A DNA stretch of 64,000 bases from Azolla caroliniana (Eukaryota; Polypodiophyta), in the NCBI GenBank assembly GCA_043228905.1, contig JBHGNT010000017.1:16802001-16866000 (forward strand), written 5' to 3'. The notes under the pieces were generated by a model. The model was given only the letters and a program-made list of their open reading frames with translations. It ran no database searches and had not been told where the DNA came from. Every line of letters starts with the position of its first letter. Position 1 is the stretch's first letter. This document shows, in pieces, positions 23,091 through 34,054 of this stretch. Both the position numbers and the translations under genes were made by a program.

Positions 23091-23609
23091 GGGGGAGAAT
23101 AGACCATAGAAAGGAGAAGGAAAGGAGCGGAAGTGACCACGACATCAAATCGGATGACAAATTCGATTTCATGTCAGCTGAAGAAGTCGAAGACGGATTC
23201 ACGGAAGAGTCCGGAAGCGGACGAGAGGGCAATAGTCGAAAGAAATAGCCGGAGCCAGCCAAACATGGGGGAGATGAAGCCAACAAGGGTGAGAAGGCCA
23301 AAATTTAGGACGAATTGGAGACATCCGATTCAGACAAAAGCGGAGACAAATTAGAGGCAACCGATTTGGCTTGGATGTTTGATTCGGAGATGCAGAATCA
23401 ACTGAAGGCCAAGCGGAATAATGGGCAGCAGAAGAGGCACCAACATCGGTGACAACAAGGGAGCTGGAAAAGGCTGCACGAGCAGACAAGCCGACCGAAA
23501 GGGTCAAGGCGCGCGGAATTGAACGGGTCGAGGAGCGCAAGCGAGGCGTGAAGTCAAGAGAAACCGGAGCGAAGGACCGGAAGAGCCTCAAGTTGAGCTT
23601 GAGGGGGAG
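23091..23609 (+). other. charged extra segment between RNase H and 3' LTR of copia C
   Basis: A polypurine-like cttgagggggaga occurs right after RNase H (23086-23098) and again before the LTR (cttgagggggag, 23598-23609). Between them a frame rich in Glu/Asp/Lys/Arg ('EEVEDGFTEESGSGREG', 'RVKARGIERVEERKRG') appears in changing registers. It could be a decayed third ORF or duplicated PPT-flanking DNA. Confidence 0.4.
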
Positions 23610-24041
23610 TGTTGAGATACAAGCTCAACATTGGCCGGATCAACTGTGCAAGCTGAGAACTGGATTGGTTTAGACCGATCGGTTAGGACGGATCAATGCG
23701 TAAATCGGTGCGCATCAAGAGGCCAGATCGGTGCGGAAACTGGGAGGCCGTTGAACAAATATTCCGTGAGGGAATATATTTGGGAGTTAGGGTAGGAGCT
23801 TAGTTATAAGCATTGAAGTACGTGTCAGTACATCTGTCAGTCTGTATGGACTTGTATAAAAGTGCTCTCTGAGCACATCCTATGTACAGAGTTGTACACA
23901 TTATTTTGAATTTAGTTTTTCTGTGTGTTCATTCCCTCTCTGTCTCTCCCACGTACATTGTGTCTTAAGCTCTCCATTAAACCTGTTCTTTCTCTGTCGG
24001 TATTCTATGTTTCGTATAGCTTCCGCACGTTACATTTCACA
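23610..24041 (+). repeat. 3' LTR of copia C
   Basis: 432 bp; longer than the 5' LTR mainly by an extra ggatcaatgcgtaaatcggtgcg block near 23690. Ends ttacatttcaca. Confidence 0.85.
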
Positions 24042-24116
24042 CTTCCCTCGTTAAGTGGGTTTCTTACGAGTGTTTGATCACTCGAAGTCAGCTTCAAGTT
24101 TCGGTCATGTCCCCGG

Positions 24117-25436
24117 TGTCGCGAAAATACGATGAGGACATGTGAACTTGAGGCAGGACCCCGGAGCCTACTACCAGAGGATATCAAATTCGTGCGTTTT
24201 TGTATTAAGAATAACCGATATGATAAAATTTGATAAATTTTATTAGTAAAGAAAGAGAAAAATTACAATCTATCCCGAGATTGGGATTATAAAAGTTTAG
24301 GAATTATGAGACTTCGATAAGAAAAAAAATAGGGTTAGGGTGTTTGAGAGATATAGCTTCCGTATGGAAAATTAGGGTTATACATGAGATATGGCTTCCA
24401 TAAGGAAAATTAGGATTATAAGAGAGAGATGGCTTTGATCCCAAAAATTTGGGTTTTAGTCTCCTTGAGGGGATAGAACTCCTAAGAAAACTAAGATTCC
24501 TAGTTTTGTCCCCGCCAATACACTTGCATGAAAGAACTTCAGTTTGCATCTCAATTTCCATTGCATGCGTCTCACTAAGGACCATTAGGATCTCTATGGA
24601 TTATCAAGAGCTAGCTTTTCTCCTCCCTTCTCGCACTTGCATGAAGGAACTTTGGTTTCCATCTTCAGTTCAATTGCATGCATCCACATCACCTTTACTT
24701 TACATAAAGTTTGACTTTAGTTGCATGCGTTCACATAACCTTTACTTTAGTTTGCCGCATGATCCATCTGGTTGCATCCGGCCCGGCCCGATCCGTCTGG
24801 CCTTGCTTGGTCGTCGTTCGGTTCTGGTTCTGCCGTTGTCCGTCAGTCTGGCCCGGTTCGGTCCCTGGTTCCGATTCCGTCGCCGTTCGTCAGTCCAGTC
24901 CGGTTCGGTCACTGGTTCTAATTCCATCGCCGGACGTCCGTCTGGTTGCCAGTTCCGATTCTGGTCCTATTCTAGTTCAATCACCAATTCTGGTTCTGGT
25001 TCCGGTTTTGTCTTCGTCTGGTTCCGGTTCCATCCGATTGCTGGTTGCCGGTCCCCATCACCGTCCAGTTCCGGTTCTGGTCATAGTTCCGTCGCCGGCC
25101 AGTTCTGGCAACTTAGCCACAACCATCCATCTAGACAAAGTGGCCCAAGTTCAACCATTCCTTTTGTGCTCTTAACACATAGATAAAAACTAATGGTTTT
25201 CAATCTGCTTATTTAGCTAGATCCTAAAATTTCCTGTGGGATATCTTAAAATTCTGTTTTCCTCTTCTTCTCAAACTTCACACACACATAACTTGATACT
25301 TGTTTATCAGTTTCATGTGGAGTAAAGCGCGTTATGAAGATCTTGAAGACATTTATCTTTCCATATCAAACCATTAAGCTAATCTTAAATAATTATTTTA
25401 CTAGTTTTCATATCGTGTGTGAAAAACCACAGGACA
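24117..25436 (-). repeat. 3' LTR of element E
   Basis: 1320 bp, homologous throughout to 52798-53851 except for length differences in a GGTTCCGG-type minisatellite at about 24770-25110. Ends TG...CA. The ORFs seen across it come from the repeat composition. Confidence 0.8.
24770..25110. repeat. GGTTCYGG-type minisatellite inside LTR E
   Basis: Irregular repeats of ggttccgg/ggttctgg/cgtcc units of 10-20 bases. The equivalent stretch in the other LTR (about 53335-53525) is roughly 150-200 bp shorter and differs in unit order. Confidence 0.7.
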
Positions 25437-25868
25437 TTCACCCCCACCAAACTTGCACATCCACCGGTATGTGACAATTTTGATGAGGTTCCTCTTTTGA
25501 TTACTCTACTTCATCAATGTTTCTTCTTTATACCCAAACTTCCATTGCCATCCGATCCACCATATTCTTCGCTCACTCTTTGCATTTCTGTGGCTGGTTG
25601 CCATGGCTCCCTTTTTTCCTGTAGAGCATAATGCTTCATGCTTTGTGTATGTGCCACCTTCATCTCGACCATCTCGTTGGTCATCTAACTTTCTTTTATC
25701 ATCCTTTCTTGTTCCATGCATGCCTTTTGAAGGCCTTTTCGGAATACTATTGTTGAGTACTCTTAGTGGTCCATTCTTCAACTGCGTACTCACCTCTAGC
25801 TCATTAAGTGACCTCAATTTGATGCTTCCCAATTTTTCTACTTTCATGGTATACTCTCATGTTGGAGT
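25437..25868 (-). pseudogene. element E, 3' end of interior
   Basis: The minus strand has a basic, low-similarity frame (25847-25506: 'RKDDKRKLDDQRDGRDEGG'), which I do not recognise. It is followed by GGTGGGGGTGAA next to the LTR, the likely polypurine tract. The segment ccaccggtatgtg at about 25457 is shared with the matching position of gypsy 2 (cctccggtatgtg, about 38860). Confidence 0.4.
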
Positions 25869-26093
25869 TGTCAAAGTTAACGTGCGGAAGCGTATGATAG
25901 AACCGGCTCAGCCGGATAGCAATAGAGAATAAGATGAAGGTTTAATGGAGAAGCTTAATACAGAGAGTATATACAGGAGAGACAGAGAGAGCAGAACATA
26001 AACTCAATTAAAAAATAACTCTAAAACTCTGTACATTCAACGTGCTAAACAACACTATTTATACAAGTCCATAAAGGACTGACAGAAGTACTC
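25869..26093 (-). repeat. 3' LTR of copia F, truncated
   Basis: Matches 30151-30380 and then changes to RNase H sequence at about 26093. The missing part would hold the first ~230 bp of the LTR. Confidence 0.8.
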
Positions 26094-27332
26094 AGTGCTC
26101 GACAGAGCCACTGCTGGCTGCTTCTTACTGCTCCACGCAACAACCGTGCTACCTAGAGAAAACATGTAACCGGAGGTGGATCGGCGATCCGATGCATCAC
26201 TGACCCAGTCGGTATCTGTATATCCGACCAGCTCTTCAGCTATACCATGCCAGTATAACAGTCCCCGGTCCTTCGTATTGCTAACATACTAGAGTATCCA
26301 GTGTGCGCACTGACGGTGCCCGACGGTCGACATCTGCATGAAATGGCTTATCACAACGACCGGATAATTGATGTCAGGTCGGGTGATTGTCAAGTATCTA
26401 AGACTTCCGACTATTTCTTGGAACTGTTCCTCATTGCAAGCTGGTCCAGAGTTGGGACAAAGCTTTTGGTTCCGGTTCAGGGGTGTGGAGGTAGGTTGGC
26501 ATTCCGTCATGCCGAACTTGTATAGCATATTGAACACATAGTGTCATTGTGAGAGCAATATGCCGTTGGGGGTTCGGATCACCTCGATCCCAAGAAAATA
26601 ATGAAGGTCCCCTAGGTCCTTCATTTCAAATGCGTTCGACAGCTGGGCCTTGACACGGCCGATTTCATTGAGGCCGGGCCCGGTGATGACTGAATAATCT
26701 ACATAAAGTAAGATGCAAACTAGACCGTCCGGACCTTGCCAAATGAACAACAACGAGTCAGATTTAGAGGTCACAAACTCCATCTTACGCAACCGGTGCA
26801 TGATCTTCACATTCCAAGCTTGAGGGGCTTGTTTCAGACCATAAAGCGACTTTTCAAGTTGGCACACCATCGACTTGTTCATCTCCGACTGAAAACCACG
26901 AGGTTGGATCATATAAACCCGTTCTTCAAGGTCACCTTGAAGAAACGCATTCTTAACGTCCATTTGGTGAAGATGCCACCCCCTTGCCACAACAACTGCG
27001 AGTACCACATGAACCATCATCATCTTCGCTATCGGAGCGAAGGTCTCGTCGTAGTCGATTCCGTGGGTCTGTGTGCATCCCTTCTCCACTAACCGGGCCT
27101 TGTACCGGTTAACTGAACCATCGGCATTGTACTTTACCTTATACACCCATTTGCAACCGATTGGTTTACCATGTCGGGGAGGGTCAACGAGGTCCCATGT
27201 GTCGTTGGCATCTACTGCCCGCATTTCTTCCTCCATAGTGGCACACCAATTTGCGTCCTTTGCCGCTTCTATGTAGCTCTCCGGCTCACGCACTTCCGCC
27301 ACCTTAGTCATGAATGCATAATGATGCGCCAT
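26094..27332 (-). pseudogene. copia F reverse transcriptase and partial RNase H
   Basis: RT from 'PIGCKWVYKVKYNADGSVNR' through '[16 protein letters not shown]'. The active site reads LLYVDYSVITG (about 26705), with the second Asp of YVDD changed to Tyr. A frameshift or stop near 26540 separates 'MFNMLYKFGMTECQPTSTPL'. RNase H begins with YTDTDWVSD (about 26210) and is cut off at about 26094. Confidence 0.8.
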
Positions 27333-27368
27333 GTAATCATTGTACCTGTAGCGTGGAATGGGGTTCTT

Positions 27369-28268
27369 CTAGCGGGAAGACCGGCGTAACTTGTCATCAC
27401 CCGGTTTGGGGCCCTTCTTGGCCGGTTCAGACTTCGTTCCCGAAGATTCACCTTCATCCTTTCCGGAGTCGGATTTGCTCCGATCCGACTCAACGTCACC
27501 GCTTTCGTATTCCGATAGTTTCTGCTTCCCTTTCTCTTTGCGCGTGAACCATCTCCTCGGTTCCTTGCGTGGGGAGAGCATGACAGAGTCTCCACTATTC
27601 GCCGGTTCCTCATCCGACTGGTCACTTTGACCCAGTCGTTCATTTGGTCCGCTCAACCGAAACGATTCCAAACTCTCTTCTAGAGTCTCAAACTCATCAT
27701 CTTCTATCTGGACCGGTTTAGGCTCACTGGCCTCATCATCCGGAATCGGGTCTTCGTCGGGAGTTAGAGTCGGTAAGGAGTACCATGCTACCGTCTCATC
27801 AAACTTGACATCTCGGCTTACTTAGACCTGCTTAGTTCGGGGGTTATAACACTTATACCCCTTTTGCTCATGCGAGTAACTGACTAGGATGCACTTCTTC
27901 GACTTCGAATCTAGCTTCCTTCGCTTCTCATCCAGTACATGCACATATGCTATGCTACCGAATATCCGAAGGTGTCTCAAATTTGGCTTTCGCTCGAAAT
28001 ATAGCTCATGTGTTGACACCTTGTCACCAATCCGGTTTTGGATGTAGACGGCCGTTCGGATAGCCTCAACCCAGTAGAAATGGGGCATGCTCTTCTCCTC
28101 CCGCATTGCCCTTGCCGCATCCACAATCGACCGGTTCTTTCTCTCGGCCACACCGTTTTGCTCCGGTGTGTATCTACAGTTGAACTCTCTCCGAATTCCG
28201 TTTTGTTGCAGATAACTATTGAATTGGCTGGAAAAGAGTATTCTTTTCCACCATCCGACCGCAAGCAC
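27369..28268 (-). pseudogene. copia F integrase C-terminal half and linker
   Basis: 'EQNGVAERKNRSIVDAARAM' holds the third catalytic residue (Glu of AERKN, about 28150). It is followed by 'HFYWVEAIRTAVYIQNRIG', 'LRIFGSIAYVHVLDEKRRKLD' and 'CYNPRTKQV', a TAG/TAA stop near 27822, then a charged linker to RT. A frameshift at about 28200-28240 separates it from the upstream gag-pol frame. Confidence 0.8.
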
Positions 28269-29635
28269 TTGACCTTCCTCTCCATTTCCCGTTCAACTAA
28301 ACTTTGCAAGTTCTGGAAACATTCAAAAACTTCGCTCTTCCGTTCGATGAGGTAGATCCACGTGTGCTGGCTGTAGTCGTCGATGAAGGAGACGAAATAC
28401 CGACTCCCGCCAAGACTAACGTTTTGTTCCGGTCCCCATACATCTGAATGGATTAGATCAAGCTTGTTACGGCTCCGGTTTTGTTCGGTGGGGAATGGAA
28501 GCCGGTGTTGTTTCCTGAGTTGGCAGACTTCACATATTTGGGCCTTCCGGCCACTAAATGTCGGCAATCCGAACACAACTTGTTTCGATTGCAGGTCTTG
28601 AAGCCTCCGGTAATTGATGTGGCCGATCTGGTTGTGCCACAGGTTGATGTCCGACTCAACCTTCTGCCCTTTCGCAAACATAACAGTGCCGACATCATTA
28701 GTGTTGAGGATGAACATCCTCCCTTCCCTATGCCCTTGCGCTATTATCTGGCCTTCTTCTTCGATGAAGCATCCGAGGTGCGTAAACCACACATGCATCC
28801 CTTGGTCGACTATTTGTCCAGCCAACACCAGGTTCTTTGTGATAGTCGGAACATGTAATACATTCATCAGCTTCCCCTTTTTTCCAACATGGCTTAAAGG
28901 GACTTCTTCGACATGCACAATCGAGTGAGGGGTGTCATCTCCGGTTTCGACAATCCCAAGTTGTTCCGATTTCTCCCAAAAAGAGAACCACTCTTTATAG
29001 CTCATCATGTGGTTGGACGCTCTGGAATTAACGCACCATACTTCGTCCGCTTTGGAAGTAGTCTTCTTCATCGAGTTGGCCTTGTGCTCCATCGAGAAGG
29101 CCTGCCCTTTACCGGTTTTCCTAGTTCTGGATCCTTCCGATCCTTTCGCGTAGTGCGAGCTTTGTCGGTTTTCCCAACCAGCCATACCGAATCCGGATTT
29201 GTCCGAATCGGCGCGCTTCTTCCAGCACTCGCTTTCCATGTGGCCCTTTTTGCCACAGTACCAGCATTCCGTGTCAGCGTTTCCTTGCCAGTTCCCGGCA
29301 CCGCTTTGACTCCCCCTGCTTGTGGAGGGTCCGGAACTGTTGTCGGCACTACCTCTGTGCCTTTGGTCCTGCTCTTGCCAGCCGCCTCCACTGCGTGCCG
29401 ATCCACCTCGTCCACCATGTCCTTGGGGCCGATCTGTCTCCATGTACAGCATCCGGTCATCCGATTGAGTGGTCCTCGACCCACTCGCGTGGTTTTCTTC
29501 GACCATCAACATTGATTGTAAGGCGAAGAAGGATGGTGGCTTCTCCCGTGTGCAGATCGCCGTCCGGATTGGTCCGTACCTTTGTGCTAGACCATCGAGG
29601 CAAATTTGTACCATCTCGTCTTCAACCGCCATCAC
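28200..29635 (-). pseudogene. copia F gag C-terminus - protease - integrase N-terminal half
   Basis: An open stretch from 'MMAVEDEMVQICLDGLAQRY' (gag). The CCHC knuckle CWYCGKKGHMESEC is at about 29215-29260. Protease VNSRASNHM (about 28995-29020) has both catalytic Asp and Gly changed. The integrase zinc site is LWHNQIGH ... CEVCQLRKQH, and the first two catalytic residues are in LIHSDVWGP and LRSDGGKEYS. The third lies past a frameshift. Confidence 0.85.
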
Positions 29636-30056
29636 GTTGATGGACCCGAGTGCGTCACAAATCTCCTTTATCTTGGTGGTGTAATCCGTAATCGACAGTT
29701 CTCTTTACCGGATGTTGTTCAGCTCTTGCCGGGATTGCAACTTACGAGCTGTGGTACTCGCGGCGAAAATCTTCCATAGATTTTCCCAAGCTTCCTTCGG
29801 TGTCTTTGCATCCTTGATGTAGCTAGGCATCTGATCATGCACACCGGACACAAGACAGTACAGTACCCAACTCGCTCCTTGCTCCCATACCGGGAAGTCA
29901 CTGTGTGTCGACTCCGGTGCAACCTCGTTCGTTCGTTCCATGAAGCTCCAATATCTATGCCCCAGCAAGTACTGGTGCATCTTGTATTGACCAGGACGCA
30001 TAGTTGCTTTGGTCGAGCTTCTTTGTTGGAAGTGAACTCACCATTCTTCTGTCCAT
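29636..30056 (-). pseudogene. copia F gag N-terminal part
   Basis: ATG at 30056 (MDRRMVSSLPTKKLDQSNYAS), then a one-base frameshift. It continues 'YKMHQYLLGHRYWSF', 'TPKEAWENLWKIFAASTTARK' and 'LQSRQELNNIR' to a TAA/TAG near 29705. Clearly homologous to copia C gag. Confidence 0.75.
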
Positions 30057-30138
30057 GTCTTCTCTTTGTCTGTTGTTGCCGGGTTCTACGGTTCGTCTAT
30101 GAAAGCAAGCATCGGCTGTAGAGGTTCTCAACCCTCGC

Positions 30139-30150
30139 GCTCTGATACCA
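30139..30150 (-). other. primer-binding site of copia F
   Basis: The minus strand reads TGGTATCAGAGC next to the LTR, a perfect initiator-tRNA-Met complement. Confidence 0.9.
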
Positions 30151-30607
30151 TGTAAATGTTCATGTGCGGAAGAGTCAGACAGAATCGGCTCAGCCAGATA
30201 GCAACAAAAAATGAGATGAAGATTTAATGGAGAAGCTTAACACAGAGAGTATATACGGGAGAGACAGAGAGAGCAGAACATAAACTTTATTCAAAAAATA
30301 ACTCTAAAACTCTGTACATACAACATGCTAAACAACACTATTTATACAAGTCCATAAAGGACTAAGAGAAGTACTGACAGGTACTTCAATATTCCTACGT
30401 GTGTCTGACACTGACTACAAGACAATAAATACCTAGTAGTCTACGCTACTACTAGGCTTCCTGTTCCCGCTCGAATCCGGCTCTCCGATTTGTGTCCCCG
30501 ATTCGGCCGGTTGTTTCCGGATACCGATCCGGCTCATCCTTTCGGATGTCGATCCGGTTCAGGCTTATTCAGCCGATCCAGATCCGGTTGAGCTTGCTCG
30601 CTCAACA
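30151..30607 (-). repeat. 5' LTR of copia F
   Basis: 457 bp, TGTTGAGCGAG... to ...TTTACA on the minus strand. The first bases form a hairpin (TTGAGC/GCTCAA). Followed on the outside by the duplicated ggagt. Confidence 0.9.
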
Positions 30608-30643
30608 GGAGTTGACCATGACTTCTATGCTAGTGTCATCCTT

Positions 30644-30930
30644 TGTTGAGAATCGAACTCAACTTCCCATAGGAATAGGTTCACACTAGCCCATGGACAT
30701 ACCTGGCTAGTTTTGTAAATAGTAGAAAGGGGAGTTGCCCTAGCTTGGTTGGTATATAAACCAACTCATTGTAACTTAGTTACTATTGAAAGTCTTATGT
30801 AATATACAGTTTGATTATCTCTATCTTGAGCTCACACACACACACACACTCTCTCTCTGTTGCTACACACACACACAGAGTCTCTCATCTTCCGCTGCAT
30901 TGTAATCACCACAGACTCCATTTCTTAACA
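30644..30930 (+). repeat. 5' LTR of copia H
   Basis: 287 bp with TATA ggtatataaacc at 30751-30762 and two CA-rich runs near 30835 and 30865. About 90% similar by eye to the 3' LTR. Confidence 0.9.
30751..30762 (+). promoter_or_regulatory. TATA box in copia H LTR
   Basis: ggtatataaacc is flanked by ttgg/ccaa; the same block occurs in the 3' LTR (about 50513-50526). Confidence 0.6.
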
Positions 30931-30942
30931 TGGTATCAGAGC
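30931..30942 (+). other. primer-binding site of copia H
   Basis: tggtatcagagc is directly adjacent to the 5' LTR end cttaaca. Confidence 0.9.
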
Positions 30943-31051
30943 GCGTGGTTGTCTGATCACACCTATTCGATTGTGTTGTGTTGCATGCCGACAATCAACA
31001 GAACTGGCTAATCGAAAGAAGAAGAAATCACCATGAAACACTCAGATGGGA

Positions 31052-32227
31052 AGCGCTCTCCCTACGGAGAAGCTCGACAAAACGAACTTTGCATCTTGGG
31101 AGTACAAGATGCATCAATACCTTCTCGGACAAGGTTACTAGAGCTACATTGAAGGAGCTCACAAAACACAACCCAACCCAACACACGCCGACTATCCCGC
31201 TTGGGAGCACGCCACGAGCCATGTGTTGTATTGTCTAGCATCATGCGTTCATGATCATATGCGTGGCTACATTTGAGAGGCAAAAACGCCGAAGCAGGCG
31301 TGGGAAAATCTCAAAAAGATTTTCGCAGCCAACACGGCTGCACGCAAGGTCCAGCTTAGTCAGGAGCTGATAGCATCCAACAGAGGGACATGTCAATCTC
31401 AAGTTATACCTTGAAGATCAAGGAGCTATGTGACTCCCTCGAATCAAACAACGTCGTCATTGATGATGACGAACTGGTGCAGATATGCCTCGGAGGCTTA
31501 GCACCGTGTTTCAGAGCGATTCGATCAACCATTCTTGCAAGGGAGAACCCTCCCTCCTTCTTCGACCTTCAATCGATATTACTGGTCGAAGAGAATCATG
31601 CCTGACAGAGGAGCAACGCATCAAATGGTTATTTGCTCTACTCCCAGTCAGATAATAGAAGAAATTTTGGCCGTGGAAATAGAGGTCGTTTTGGACAAGG
31701 CCATAATGATCGGCGGAATCAAGGGCGTAACTGCCACCAGTGGCAAGTGGACAGGAACGGGCCCAGAGAGCTTGGCGGAAGGGGGAGTCATAACACCAGA
31801 CCGAGCAATCGCCGAAACCTAGTCGAGTGCGGGTACTGTGGAAAACCCAGCCACTTCGAAGAAGAGTGCCGGAAGAAGAAATGTGAGGCAGGCCAACAAC
31901 TCACGAACTACGCAACAAATTTTAACTACGGCGATCGTGGTGGAATGTTCGTAATGAGGCATAAAGCACACTCAATGTCCAACCATATGACGTCTCATGA
32001 AGATTGGTTCCGGGAACTGCGTAAACCCGATCAACCCGGATATGTCGAGACTGACGATGACACGACTCATTCAATATAGCATATCGGGAATGTCCCATTC
32101 GGAAATGACGGGGACCAAACTTACCTCAAGAACGTCTTGCATGTCCCAACAATCACGAAGAACCTGATCTTAGTAGGTCAGATTGTCAAACAGGGAATGC
32201 AAGTACGATTCAACAATGACGGTTGTG
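31052..32227 (+). pseudogene. copia H gag and protease remnant
   Basis: gag blocks 'YKMHQYLLGQGY', 'PKQAWENLKKIFAANTAARK' and 'LVQICLGGLAPCFRAIRSTI' with in-frame stops near 31139 (TAG for TGG) and 31276 (TGA for CGA), plus frameshifts. CCHC knuckle CGYCGKPSHFEEEC at about 31831-31875. Protease has 'SNHMTSHEDWF' but lacks the catalytic D-S-G stretch just before it. It continues 'KNVLHVPTITKNLILVGQI' and stops being copia at about 32227. Confidence 0.75.
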
Positions 32228-32229
32228 TT

Positions 32230-34054
32230 GGGTCCCAATGATTTACTACGTGCAAACGGGTATATCAATGGATCTCCCGTATAATTTTTATTAGATTCGG
32301 GAAGCTCACACAATTTTGTAAATGATCGTTTGGTTTAGATATGGGGAATCCAACCCACGGTAAGTGATCACACCTACACGGTGCATTTGGCTGATGGGAG
32401 AGTACAATACATCAACGGGGCGATTCATTCATTAGGAATTTCTATTGATACTTATATAGAGGAAGTAGACTTCCATGTAATGAATCTTTGTACCACTGAT
32501 GTAATATTGTGTTATCCCTGGTTTTATAATAAAAACTCTTCTTTATCTATTGATTGGGTTCATCATTCAATTACATTTGTACTGAAAGATTGTACTCATT
32601 TTATTCAATGTGTAAAAAAACAATCCCTCTCGATTGTTTCCTCGTGTCCATCAATATCTGAGTTGTCTTGTTCTACTCTATTTTATTGTGTACTTGATCC
32701 GGACATTCACGTTTACAATATCGATAATGTCTCGGTTCAATTAACATATTTTGAACAACAACAACTTGATGAAATCTTAAATGATTTTCGTGATGTTTTT
32801 CCGAGTGAACTACCAGATGGCTTACCTCCTAAACGTAATATAGACCATCGTATAGATATTGTACCTGGTGTTGCACCAATAAGTATACCTCCTTATCGCT
32901 TAAGTCGATCCGAAGAGGATGAGGTATCTGAGCAACTCAAGGACTATTTACGAATGGGTTATATACGTTATAGTAAATCTCCATGGGGTGCACCAATTCT
33001 CTTGGTTAAAAAGAAAGAGGGCACATGGCGTATGTGTATTAATTACCGACGCTTGAATAAAGTGACGATCAAGAATTTGTATCCACTGTCCCAGGCCGAC
33101 GATCTAATTGACCGTCTCCAGGGAGCTCGGTATTTTACGAAACTTGATCTCCGTACTGGCTACCATCAAATTCATATAAGTGAGGACGATGTTCCTATAA
33201 CAACATTTCATACGCGCTATGGCCATTATGAGTTTTTGGTTATGCCTTTTGGTTTGACCAATGCTTCGGCTACATTTCAACAAGAAATGAATGACATTTT
33301 CCGAGAACAATTTGGAAAATTTGTCGTTATTTTCTTGGATGATATTTTAGTTTATAGTTGTACATTACAAGAACATGCTAAACATGTCCGCTTTGTTTTA
33401 CAAACATTGCGTGACAAACAGTTTTACGCGAAGATCTCAAAATGTGAGTTCTTCAAGAAATCAATTACTTATCTTGGACATCTGATAACCGAACGAGGAG
33501 TTGAAATTGAACCTTCTCGCATCGAGAAAATCAAGCTTTGGCCCACTCTTTGGAATATTCGAGAAGTTCGATCATTCCTTGGTTTTGTCGGGTTTTTGCG
33601 AAAATCCCTTCGTAATTATTCCCAATTGATGATGCCGTTTATTGATCTTCTAAAAGGTCAAACGCGTAAGTCTACAAAACCTATTGTGTGGAATGCTATA
33701 CTAGACCTTGCCTTTAAGGAACTCAAGGACCTGGTATGCAAGGCTCCACTTCTTTTACCCGATCCTTCAAAACCTTTTGAGGTTGAAACCGATGCAAGCG
33801 ATTATGCTATAGGTGCTGTCTTATATCAAGATGGTAAACCAATAGCATTCGAGAGTAAGAAACTTGATTCTGCTCAATGTTGGTATACCGTTCAAGAAAA
33901 GGAATTATTTGCAGTTATACATGCGCTCAAAACATGGTGCCATTATCTTTATGGAAATCGCTTTGTGGTAACTACGGACCACGAGTCCTTGAAATATTTT
34001 TGTGACCAACAAGACTTAAAAGGTCGTAAGGCACGATGGGTTGATCTCATCTAG
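32230..34054 (+). pseudogene. gypsy B protease - RT - RNase H
   Basis: Protease LLDSGSSHNF at about 32289-32318, with a stop just before it (near 32280) and another near 32337. The long open part from 32381 holds RT: '[20 protein letters not shown]', 'TKLDLRTGYHQIH', IFLDDILVYS (about 33330-33360), 'YLGHLITERGVEIEPSRIEK'. RNase H has VETDASDYAIGAVLY (about 33783) and TVQEKELFAVIHALKTW. It ends at TAG 34052 (CAG expected). This 557-codon stretch is the best preserved gypsy RT in the window. Confidence 0.85.

Larger units (their letters stand above)
17616..24041 (+). mobile_element. Ty1/copia element C
   Basis: LTRs at 17616-18012 and 23610-24041 both begin tgttgagatacaagctcaac and end ttacatttcaca. 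Flanks cttct and cttcc form a 4/5-matching target duplication. The iMet-type primer-binding site is at 18013. Internal order: gag, PR, [Ty3-like fragment G replacing most of IN], end of IN, RT, RH, a ~500-bp extra segment, PPT. All ORFs are damaged. Confidence 0.85.
25869..30607 (-). mobile_element. Ty1/copia element F inserted in E
   Basis: Perfect target duplication ggagt at 25864-25868 and 30608-30612. Complete 5' LTR (30151-30607) and iMet PBS. Order on the minus strand: gag, PR, IN, RT, start of RNase H. RNase H breaks after 'KKQPAVALSSTE' and joins the middle of the 3' LTR, so the 3' LTR is truncated (25869 to about 26093). Confidence 0.9.

Noticed and set aside
24449-25186. 245-codon plus-strand ORF in the E LTR
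   Set aside because: It lies in LTR repeat DNA, has no domain, and is not kept in the other LTR.
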